Positions 1 to 5,988 of a stretch of 6,908 nt of DNA are shown piece after piece (the stretch's first letter is position 1; every line of letters starts with the position of its first letter). The stretch covers positions 1 to 6,908 of the forward strand of contig JBKJTP010000292.1 in assembly GCA_046590195.1 (NCBI GenBank). Direction: 5' to 3'. The DNA is from JBKJTP01 sp046590195 (GTDB lineage: Bacteria; Bacteroidota; Ignavibacteria; Palsa-1295). Position numbers and translations under genes: made by a program. A model generated the notes under the pieces. That model saw only the letters and a list, made by a program, of their open reading frames with translations, ran no database searches and was not told the DNA's origin.

Positions 1-905
1 AACACTGTCTGATCAGCACCCGTCGCGATTGCGTGGTGCGGGATTTCCCACATCCGCAGGAATTGCTCATTCCATGCAGAGATCTTACCGTTGTGATCAA
101 CGGCAAGCACACCTTCCTCAGTAGATTGAAGTGTTGCCTGTAATAGGGAGATCGTATGACTCAAGCTTTGCTGTGAAAGCTTTTCAGTGGTCAGATCACG
201 TGAGATCCCAACAAAACCGATCCGCTGACCCTGTGGGTCGCGGACGACGGAGATACGAGTGTAGGAGGGGAAGGTTGTGCCATCCTTACGAAGCTCGATC
301 GACTCACCTTCACGAGGATCGTGGTCAACCCAGCGGCTAAACCCGTTCTTCGCTATCGTTCGTGATTCCTCAGGGATGATCAGGTCGTACACATTCTTAC
401 CGATCGCTTCTTCTGCGCTCCATCCATACTGTCGTTCAGCTGCGCGGTTCCAATAGGTGATGTTTGCGTTGAGATCACCTGCGATCACACTATCGGTGAC
501 GTGATCGAGAAGGCTGGCTTGTAATACGATCTGTCGCTTAATCTCTTCCTGCGTACTGATCGTGCGAAGTCGCCAGATCAATACTTCATTAGTTGGGAAG
601 ATGGAGATGTCAACTGTGAACTGGTTACCGTCAGATGAGCGCGCAGGTACTGGGTAGGAAGACTCATACGGCTCTTGCCGCTGAAGTATCGATTGCAACG
701 GGATCGCAGAGAGTGTTGGGTCTCTGTGCGTAAAAGTAATGAGGCTGTTGAGTGGAGAATCCAAAGCAGCATCGCTGTTCCTGAGCAGACGCTTAGCGCG
801 AGTGTTCATGAAAAGCACGCGGGTATCGTGATCGGTGATGATCACGCAATCGTTAGACGAATTGACGGTGGCCTTCCAAGCAGAGATAGCAACGCTCTCT
901 AACAT
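1..905 (-). CDS. Multi-PAS domain sensory protein, N-terminal 301 residues (3' end outside window)
   Basis: Translation of the minus strand from the ATG at 905-903 stays open to the window edge. It shows three consecutive PAS-type segments. PAS1 spans about residues 10-115, with a 'DCVIITD' strand near 19-25. PAS2 spans about 122-240; it contains 'TYWNRAAERQYGW' and ends in the PAC-like 'GFVGISRDLTTEKL'. PAS3 begins near 250 ('STEEGVLAVD', then 'ISAWNEQF') and is cut at the edge. Helical linkers join the domains. I see no signal peptide or membrane segment, so the visible part should be cytosolic. PAS domains bind ligands or cofactors, or mediate dimerisation, and normally pass a signal to a C-terminal histidine kinase, GGDEF or similar module. 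That module is missing here, so the output is unknown. The ATG lacks a Shine-Dalgarno sequence. The frame stays open upstream to a stop at 971-969, and an in-frame GTG at 932-930 is an alternative start. The gene follows the CBM9-like gene on the same strand after 144 bp. PAS identity is confident; the output type is not determinable. Confidence 0.85.
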   Translation of the reverse strand, partial: MLESVAISAWKATVNSSNDCVIITDHDTRVLFMNTRAKRLLRNSDAALDSPLNSLITFTHRDPTLSAIPLQSILQRQEPYESSYPVPARSSDGNQFTVDISIFPTNEVLIWRLRTISTQEEIKRQIVLQASLLDHVTDSVIAGDLNANITYWNRAAERQYGWSAEEAIGKNVYDLIIPEESRTIAKNGFSRWVDHDPREGESIELRKDGTTFPSYTRISVVRDPQGQRIGFVGISRDLTTEKLSQQSLSHTISLLQATLQSTEEGVLAVDHNGKISAWNEQFLRMWEIPHHAIATGADQTV

Positions 906-943
906 GGTCGGAGTAGTGGGGGAGACATTCACAACAACACTGG

Positions 944-976
944 CAAAAAGAACAGGATTAAGAGCAGATTAACAAA
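944..976 (-). promoter_or_regulatory. Weak candidate Bacteroidota-type promoter for the PAS gene
   Basis: Read on the minus strand, TTTG (976-973) is followed after 21 nt by TCTTTTTG (951-944). The second element differs from the Bacteroidota -7 consensus TAnnTTTG at one position, and the spacing fits the -33/-7 arrangement known in that phylum. Transcription would start near 938, leaving a leader of about 30 nt before the ATG at 905. Near-matches of this kind are common by chance in T-rich spacers, so this is suggestive only. Readthrough from the upstream CBM9-like gene is an alternative. Confidence 0.3.
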
Positions 977-995
977 GGGCAAAGCTCTGCTATTG

Positions 996-1017
996 GTTCA
1001 GCAGTTTACTGCTGAGC
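996..1017. repeat. Perfect 8-bp inverted repeat, possible terminator stem or operator
   Basis: TCAGCAGT (998-1005) and ACTGCTGA (1008-1015) are perfect complements separated by TT. As RNA this folds more comfortably as a 7-bp stem with a 4-nt loop, and G996/C1017 can extend it beyond one wobble pair. It lies about 35 bp past the stop of the minus-strand CBM9-like gene and about 93 bp before the PAS start. No U-tract follows the stem in either direction, so a classical intrinsic terminator is not supported. It could be an mRNA 3'-end stabilising hairpin or a dimeric-protein binding site. A second, weaker pair, AGCAGA (963-968) with TCTGCT (986-991), lies beside it. Confidence 0.4.
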
Positions 1018-1049
1018 AAAACGCGCACGGATGGCCGAGCAGCTAGAGG

Positions 1050-2504
1050 TCAGAACCCTGCTTCGAGAAGTCCCTGCTTCAGATCAGGCAGAAATGTAGA
1101 GTATACACGGCCATAGAATTGGGTGCTCGGTTTCAGATCGAGTGCACCGAATGAACTTGGGTCGCCTAATCGGAAGGCACTTGTAGCTTGAACCGTCACC
1201 TCGTTCGGACGATTGGGGTCATCGATATCATGCACAACTGCCGTCAATCCCAAGACAGGTGACTCTTCCTTCTCCGCACTTTCGAGCATGCCTGCAACCT
1301 GCGGCGCACGAGTCTCATAGAGCGAAACAGGATTCATCTCGAAGCCGAGGAAACCCCAGGGAATTCGAACGCGCATTGTGTAGCCGGTCAATCGATTTCC
1401 TGTGGCTGTGTCGTGATCGTACTGCGCGCGGATCAATCTGGCCGACTCAAGTTGAGCGCTGTTGAGAGGTGCAACGCTTGTATAGGTGATATTCTCGATG
1501 CGACCCGGCAAGGGAGTCAGTGGAACCGTGACGCTGTAGATGAAAGAATCGAGAGCACTACGAAACGTGAGTGTGCCGCCTTTACGGCTTTTGACAACGC
1601 GTTCGCCTTTAAGATACGTATCGAGCCAGAGTACGATACGGTCATTGCTCTGGAGATTGTTGTTGCCGCCCGAAAGATAGTCATCGTTGATCGAGAGCGA
1701 CACGTAAAGATACTCGTCGTCATAAGCTGCCACACCCTTCGCGATCGATACATCCGTCCAATTGCGGCGAAGTCCGTTGCCTTCAAGTATGAAGCGCGTT
1801 GACGTATCCATCATCCAGCTGCCGTAGCCAGGGTAAACGCTGCGTAGTCGGTTGTACGCAGGGATCGTATAGTACTCGGCGCTGAGCAATGTCTCGCCGG
1901 TAGCGCCGCCGAAGTACATCTCACGAGTGAAGAGATTCTCGTAGTTTCGGCTGATCTGTCTGCCGAAGTTACGGGGCTGCTGACCTTTCACAGCCTGCAC
2001 TGTCTGGCTCTCCGTGTCAAATCGCTCAGTGAGTATGACATCGCCGAACTGGATGGTGTATCCTTCCTGAAACCACGAGTTCTCACCGGTCTTCTGGATG
2101 ATCGAGACCGCGGAGTGATCGATCGACAGTCCGACCTCGATCGGTGACTCGAAGTACTGCGCACTCCTAGTCATCATCGGGACGAGTTTGCCGCCAATGC
2201 TCTGAAAAAGTCGGACACTTACGAATCGTTGAGCTACGCCTCCCTTGATATCGTACAGCGAGATCGCGAGATCCGGATTAGCATCGTTCGAGAAGTCACC
2301 AATGGCCATTCCCCAGACGCGCATGTTCTCGTAATTCCCGATCTGCGAGCGGAGCTGCTCGAGAGCGTCAGGGATCTTGAGCTCAGTGTTCAGCCGAGTC
2401 CGGAGGCTATCGATAGGCATGCCCTGGGCGCGTGAATCAGGGGACAGGATCGCCAACGAGAAGAGAAGTGTGGCGACCGAAAGGGAGAGCTTCTTTAATG
2501 TCAT
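1050..2504 (-). CDS. Secreted protein with FG-GAP-like motif and C-terminal CBM9-like domain
   Basis: This is a 484-residue protein of unknown specific function, predicted to be exported. Residues 1-26 form a Sec signal peptide: basic N-terminus MTLKK, a hydrophobic core over about 6-21, and probable cleavage at SRA|QG (26/27). I chose the ATG at 2504-2502 because the 30 extra codons available from 2594 would bury this signal behind a polar stretch. Residues 69-81 (GDFSNDANPDLAI) resemble one FG-GAP/VCBS calcium-binding repeat; I see no further copies. Residues about 245-457 resemble the CBM9/DOMON-like beta-sandwich: 'VAAYDDEYLYVSLSINDD' at 258-275, 'NDRIVLWLD' at 287-295, 'IPWGFLGF' at 381-388 and 'LGLTAVVHDIDD' at 418-429. 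Such domains bind carbohydrate or sit at the end of secreted proteins. No catalytic residues or C-terminal sorting signal are recognisable, so sugar binding is inference. It is divergent from leuS and has no Shine-Dalgarno sequence. Confidence 0.85.
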   Translation of the reverse strand: MTLKKLSLSVATLLFSLAILSPDSRAQGMPIDSLRTRLNTELKIPDALEQLRSQIGNYENMRVWGMAIGDFSNDANPDLAISLYDIKGGVAQRFVSVRLFQSIGGKLVPMMTRSAQYFESPIEVGLSIDHSAVSIIQKTGENSWFQEGYTIQFGDVILTERFDTESQTVQAVKGQQPRNFGRQISRNYENLFTREMYFGGATGETLLSAEYYTIPAYNRLRSVYPGYGSWMMDTSTRFILEGNGLRRNWTDVSIAKGVAAYDDEYLYVSLSINDDYLSGGNNNLQSNDRIVLWLDTYLKGERVVKSRKGGTLTFRSALDSFIYSVTVPLTPLPGRIENITYTSVAPLNSAQLESARLIRAQYDHDTATGNRLTGYTMRVRIPWGFLGFEMNPVSLYETRAPQVAGMLESAEKEESPVLGLTAVVHDIDDPNRPNEVTVQATSAFRLGDPSSFGALDLKPSTQFYGRVYSTFLPDLKQGLLEAGF

Positions 2505-2508
2505 GATG

Positions 2509-2516
2509 CAAAAATA
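2509..2516 (-). promoter_or_regulatory. Bacteroidota-type -7 box (TATTTTTG) almost abutting the CBM9-like gene start
   Basis: On the minus strand TATTTTTG (2516-2509) matches TAnnTTTG exactly, and only four bases (CATC) separate it from the ATG at 2504. A -7 box normally lies a few bases before the transcription start, so the mRNA would begin at or next to the start codon and be leaderless or nearly so. I see no TTTG at the -33 position, which weakens the call. The same 10-mer, CGTATTTTTG, occurs upstream of ddl. Confidence 0.4.
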
Positions 2517-2576
2517 CGATTTTCCACCAATTCGTGCGGGAATCCTGCGATTTCTCTGCACTAAGCCCGATTTCTC
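2517..2576 (+). promoter_or_regulatory. Three spaced CGATTT direct repeats in the divergent control region (possible operator)
   Basis: CGATTTTCC (2517-2525), CGATTTCTC (2548-2556) and CGATTTCTC (2568-2576) run in the same orientation. Their start-to-start distances are 31 and 20 bp, close to three and two helical turns, so they would face one side of the DNA. The first copy directly adjoins the candidate -7 box of the CBM9-like gene. A protein bound there could block that promoter, and could also affect leuS 110-170 bp downstream. Function is purely inferred from spacing and position; short repeats of this size can arise by chance. Confidence 0.25.
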
Positions 2577-2687
2577 CGAACCTACCCCGTCCAAACTCCA
2601 TTTTCTAAGAACACACCTCTATACTCTCACTTTTCAGAGATTCCCTGGAGTCCCTTACTCGAATCAGCAAGGTCGTATCCGAACCCC

Positions 2688-5315
2688 ATGGCGTATCCTT
2701 TTTCAGAAATTGAAGCAAAGTGGCAGGAATACTGGCGTCAGGCCAGAACCTTCCACGTCCCAACCGATCCATCGAAGCCGAAGTACTTCACGATGGACAT
2801 GTTCGCCTACCCATCCGGGTCAGGCCTTCACATGGGGCACCCAATGGGATACACCGGCTCGGACATCACAGCCCGCTACAAGCGCATGCGTGGCTTCAAT
2901 GTGCTGCACCCGATGGGCTGGGACGCGTTCGGCTTGCCCGCAGAGCAGTTCGCGGTAAAGAACAAGATGCATCCTGCGGTCACGACAGCGGAGAACGTCG
3001 CCACGTTCAAGCGCCAGCTTGAGTCGCTCGGCTTTGCATACGACTGGTCGCGAGAGGTGAATACGACAGATCCCACCTACTTCAAGTGGACGCAGTGGAT
3101 CTTCCTAAAGATGTTCAACTCATACTTCGACAACCGTTCGAAGTGCGCAGCACCGATCTCTGCGCTTGTGCATCATATTGAGCATTACGGTACGAAGGAC
3201 GCAGCGGTCGATCTGCCGGATCGTATCCGGCATTATACAGCTGCCGAATGGAAGAACGCTTCTCCAAAGGAACGCGAAGATTTTCTGCAACAGTGCAGGC
3301 TTGCTTACATCTCCGATGCACCGGTGAACTGGTGTCCTGAACTCGGCACTGTGCTCGCGAACGAAGAAGTAGCGGAACAGGAAGAGAAAGGCTTTACGGT
3401 CATCCGACGTAACATGCGTCAGTGGATGATGCGCATCACGTCGTATGCAGATCGCCTGCTTGCAGATCTCGCGCTGCTGAACTGGCCCGAGTCCACGCTC
3501 GAGATGCAGCGCAACTGGATAGGCAAGAGCATTGGTGCGGAGATCGATTTCAAGATCGCGGGCATCGCTGAGCCTGTGCGCGTATTCACGACGCGTCCGG
3601 ATACACTCTTCGGTGCTACGTACATGGTGCTCGCGCCAGAGCATCCATTGGTCGAGCGTATCACGACGCAGGAGCAGCGCGAGGCTGTCACTGGCTATCT
3701 CGATGAAGTAAAGCGCAAGAGTGATCTTGAGCGTACGGATCTTGCGAAAGATAAGAGTGGGGTCTTTACCGGCGCATACGCGATCAATCCTGCAACAGAC
3801 CAGCCGATACCCATCTGGATCGCTGACTATGTGCTGATCACATACGGCACGGGTGCGATCATGTCCGTACCTGGGCACGACGAGCGCGACTTTGAGTTTG
3901 CGCAGAAGTTTGGTCTCTCCATCGTTCGCGTTGTCGCATCTCGCTCGAGCGAAGGGCAGTCTAATCAGGATTTCTCGCAGCCGCTTGACGAAGCGATGAC
4001 CGAAGAGGGAATCGCTGTCAACTCTGGTCTGCTGGATGGATTGGCGACGCAGGATGCGAAGAAAACGATGATCGAGTGGCTCGAGGCAAAGAAGATCGGC
4101 AAGCGCGCGATCAAGTACAAGCTTCGCGACTGGCTCTTTTCACGTCAGCGCTATTGGGGAGAGCCATTTCCGATCATCTATTTGAACGATGGTGACGGCG
4201 ATTATCCGAAAGCATTGCCAGAGCAATCGCTGCCGGTGACGTTGCCTGTAGTCGAATCATACAGTCCATCTGGCACTGGTGAGTCTCCTCTCGCAACAAT
4301 GCCGGATTGGGTAAACACTGTCGATCCCGAGACAGGCAAGCCCGCACGTCGCGAGACGAACACAATGCCGCAATGGGCTGGATCGTGCTGGTACTACTTG
4401 CGCTATCTCGATCCGCACAATGATCGTGAACTCATAAGCAAAGAAGCGGAAAAGTACTGGATGCCTGTCGATCTTTATGTCGGCGGTACCGAGCACGCGG
4501 TAACGCACTTGCTCTATTCACGCTTTTGGCATAAGGTGCTATTCGATCATGGTGTCGTGTCGACTCCAGAGCCATTCTCGCGCTTGTTCCATCAAGGTAT
4601 GCTGCTTGGTGAGAACGGAGTGAAGATGTCGAAGTCGCTGGGCAACGTCGTTAATCCTGATGAATATCTCGAGCGATTCGGTGCAGATACATTGCGTATG
4701 TATGTGATGTTCCTCGGGCCACTGGAGATGATGAAGCCGTGGGATTCACAGGGCATCAATGGTGTCAACCGATTCCTCAATCGCGTATGGCGGCTGATGA
4801 TGACCGATGACGGCACACCACAGACGATCATCGACAAGCCGATGTCGAAAGTGCTCGAGCGCACCGTGCACCAGACCATCAAAAAAGTAAGCGAGGATAT
4901 TGAAGCCTTGCGTCTGAACACGGCGATCAGCGCGATGATGATCCTGCTCAACCAGATGACCGACGAGGAAGGTGGAGTGCCGCGCTCAGCGCTGGAAGCG
5001 ATGCTGAAGCTACTCAATCCTTTCGCCCCGCATGTTACGGAAGAACTATGGCAGCACCTCGGACACAAAGAGGTACTTGCTACCTCAGCGTGGCCTGAGT
5101 ACGATGAGTCGAAGACGATCGATGACACGGTCACGCTGATCCTGCAGGTCAATGGCAAAGTGCGTGATAAGCTCGAAGTGCCTCGCGGACTCACACGCGA
5201 ACAGCTTGAATCTTTCGCATCACAGAGCGAGAAACTGCAAAAGCATGTCGGTGGCGGTACGATCAAGAAAGTGATCGTCGTACCGGATAAGCTGGTGAAT
5301 GTTGTGGTAGCCTAA
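2688..5315 (+). CDS. leuS: Leucyl-tRNA synthetase
   Basis: This class Ia aminoacyl-tRNA synthetase charges tRNA-Leu with leucine in the cytosol and hydrolyses mischarged products. It is complete at 875 residues, slightly longer than the E. coli enzyme. The start MAYPFSEIEAKWQEYW is the usual LeuRS N-terminus. The HIGH-type signature is HMGH at 48-51 and the KMSKS loop is at 646-650. The CP1 editing domain holds the Thr-rich motif TTRPDT (301-306) and GTGAIMSVPGHDERD (387-401) with its conserved Asp residues. Downstream lie PTGTGESPLA-like and SCWYYLRY elements, a helical anticodon-binding region, and a C-terminal domain (VNGKVRDKL, then VVPDKLVNVVV). Residues about 146-203 are an insertion before NWCPELGTVLANEE (214-227); E. 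coli is much shorter there. No Shine-Dalgarno sequence precedes the ATG. The gene is divergent from the CBM9-like gene and convergent with the lipoprotein gene, so it is probably monocistronic. All motifs needed for synthesis and editing appear intact. Confidence 0.99.
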   Translation: MAYPFSEIEAKWQEYWRQARTFHVPTDPSKPKYFTMDMFAYPSGSGLHMGHPMGYTGSDITARYKRMRGFNVLHPMGWDAFGLPAEQFAVKNKMHPAVTTAENVATFKRQLESLGFAYDWSREVNTTDPTYFKWTQWIFLKMFNSYFDNRSKCAAPISALVHHIEHYGTKDAAVDLPDRIRHYTAAEWKNASPKEREDFLQQCRLAYISDAPVNWCPELGTVLANEEVAEQEEKGFTVIRRNMRQWMMRITSYADRLLADLALLNWPESTLEMQRNWIGKSIGAEIDFKIAGIAEPVRVFTTRPDTLFGATYMVLAPEHPLVERITTQEQREAVTGYLDEVKRKSDLERTDLAKDKSGVFTGAYAINPATDQPIPIWIADYVLITYGTGAIMSVPGHDERDFEFAQKFGLSIVRVVASRSSEGQSNQDFSQPLDEAMTEEGIAVNSGLLDGLATQDAKKTMIEWLEAKKIGKRAIKYKLRDWLFSRQRYWGEPFPIIYLNDGDGDYPKALPEQSLPVTLPVVESYSPSGTGESPLATMPDWVNTVDPETGKPARRETNTMPQWAGSCWYYLRYLDPHNDRELISKEAEKYWMPVDLYVGGTEHAVTHLLYSRFWHKVLFDHGVVSTPEPFSRLFHQGMLLGENGVKMSKSLGNVVNPDEYLERFGADTLRMYVMFLGPLEMMKPWDSQGINGVNRFLNRVWRLMMTDDGTPQTIIDKPMSKVLERTVHQTIKKVSEDIEALRLNTAISAMMILLNQMTDEEGGVPRSALEAMLKLLNPFAPHVTEELWQHLGHKEVLATSAWPEYDESKTIDDTVTLILQVNGKVRDKLEVPRGLTREQLESFASQSEKLQKHVGGGTIKKVIVVPDKLVNVVVA

Positions 5316-5328
5316 CTGGCAATAATGC

Positions 5329-5358
5329 AATAGCCGCAGGTGACCATTCGCGGCTTTT
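5329..5358 (+). terminator. Probable intrinsic terminator after leuS
   Basis: Seventeen bases past the leuS stop codon, AGCCGC (5332-5337) pairs with GCGGCT (5350-5355) across a 12-nt loop, and TTTT (5355-5358) follows. AA at 5329-5330 can pair with TT at 5357-5358 past one mismatch. The stem is GC-rich but short and the U-tract is brief, so efficiency may be modest. It lies in the 63-bp gap between convergent genes; the stem also forms on the minus strand, where only a weak ATT-containing tail follows, so bidirectional use is possible but less supported. Confidence 0.6.
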
Positions 5359-5378
5359 ACAATTCAAATTTCTAGCTC

Positions 5379-5828
5379 TTATCTAGCGCGAACGTACGTA
5401 TAAGTTAGCATATCGGCACCGGTGCCGGAAAGGACGAGCGTATCCTTGCCACGGAAGCTGATGAAATTCTCATCAGGTGGGAGCGCATTCGAGTAGAGCT
5501 TGTTCGGACGCATCGACGAAGTCTCGAGTGTGATCGTCTGCTGGTTCTGGAATGTGCCGAGCTTGTAGCTGCCTTGATCAGATATATTATTCGACTGATC
5601 GAGCGCATACGTTTTGCTCGCGGTAAGTTGTAGCTTGGCCGTAAATCCCTGATTTTCCGGAGTGTACATCATCGGGTAGATGCCCCCTTCGGAGCTATGC
5701 CAGATCCATGCGCCAACGACCGAGTTGCTGCCATTGCCGCCACCGTTACCGTGTCCTGGAGGCCATTCATCACAGCTCTGGACCAACAGAGCGAGCGACG
5801 CGAATAAAACAAGTGCAAGTTTTTTCAT
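5379..5828 (-). CDS. Small lipocalin-like outer-envelope lipoprotein, function unknown
   Basis: This predicted lipoprotein has 149 residues. Residues 1-18 are a type II signal peptide: MKK, a hydrophobic run, then lipobox VQSC with the lipidated Cys at 19. A flexible Pro/Gly/Asn-rich tether covers about 22-36. The rest is a compact beta-rich domain opening with GAWIW (39-43) and an SSEGG turn, followed by alternating hydrophobic strands with Thr/Ser, GSYKLGTF and a closing DTLVLSGTG...YTYVRAR. This GxW start and Y-x-R finish resemble lipocalin-like lipoproteins common and mostly uncharacterised in Bacteroidota; that resemblance is from pattern memory. Asp at Cys+2 would retain a lipoprotein in the inner membrane in E. 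coli, but that rule does not carry over reliably to this group, so the location is open. No enzyme motif is visible. The gene is convergent with leuS and divergent from ddl, so it is probably transcribed alone. The ATG is fixed by the signal peptide and has no Shine-Dalgarno sequence. Confidence 0.85.
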   Translation of the reverse strand: MKKLALVLFASLALLVQSCDEWPPGHGNGGGNGSNSVVGAWIWHSSEGGIYPMMYTPENQGFTAKLQLTASKTYALDQSNNISDQGSYKLGTFQNQQTITLETSSMRPNKLYSNALPPDENFISFRGKDTLVLSGTGADMLTYTYVRAR

Positions 5829-5988
5829 ATGATTTGAGAGGGAGTAGTGAACTCTGAACTAGAAACACGGCTCAATACCTGGAGTTACAATTTCTCTTAA
5901 ACTTCCTAAAGCCTGCCATTCTCGGCCGTATTTTTGTCTTGACTCCCCCGACTGACTCTACCTTACTACAAGTCACCGACCTGATCTT
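5829..5988. other. Divergent intergenic region between lipoprotein gene and ddl
   Basis: This 160-bp spacer must hold promoters for both flanking genes. The ddl side contains an exact TAnnTTTG box (listed separately). A σ70-like reading is also possible: TTGACT at 5939-5944, with only poor -10 candidates near 5962-5969. On the lipoprotein side I found no convincing -7 box. No RNA gene, strong hairpin or riboswitch motif is recognisable. Confidence 0.6.
5929..5936 (+). promoter_or_regulatory. Bacteroidota-type -7 box (TATTTTTG) upstream of ddl
   Basis: TATTTTTG matches TAnnTTTG exactly and sits 52 bp before the ddl ATG. Transcription would start near 5941, giving a leader of about 48 nt. No clear TTTG is present at the -33 position. 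The surrounding 10-mer CGTATTTTTG (5927-5936) is identical to the one before the CBM9-like gene. Confidence 0.45.

Noticed and set aside
131..902. Small open frames at 131-340 (+), 578-772 (-) and 675-902 (+)
   Set aside because: They overlap the PAS protein in other frames; their translations have no features, while the PAS frame is continuous through 301 codons.
2505..2594. N-terminal extension of the CBM9-like protein to an upstream ATG at 2594
   Set aside because: It would place 30 polar and basic residues before a well-formed signal peptide and would cover the candidate promoter; the ATG at 2504 is the better start.
2595..2687. T-box riboswitch or attenuator leader for leuS
   Set aside because: The leader is too short, and I see no T-box bulge sequence, specifier hairpin or terminator ahead of the start codon.
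2377..2958. Plus-strand frame of 193 codons spanning the divergent region and the leuS start
   Set aside because: It crosses the antisense of a signal peptide, an intergenic region and the first 90 codons of leuS out of frame. No coherent protein features.
3120..3878. Minus-strand open frame of 252 codons inside leuS
   Set aside because: It is antisense to the LeuRS editing and catalytic regions, whose reading frame shows all family motifs. Its translation is rich in Arg/Cys/His with no domain, signal or start context.
4592..5266. Minus-strand open frame of 224 codons inside leuS
   Set aside because: It mirrors the C-terminal half of LeuRS; the Ser-rich composition is the expected reverse complement of the sense codons. 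No recognisable domain.
5841..5849. 9-mer GGAGTAGTG shared with 910-918, both just upstream of minus-strand start codons
   Set aside because: Many identical 9-mer pairs are expected by chance in nearly 7 kb, and the distances to the ATGs differ (4 versus 12 nt).
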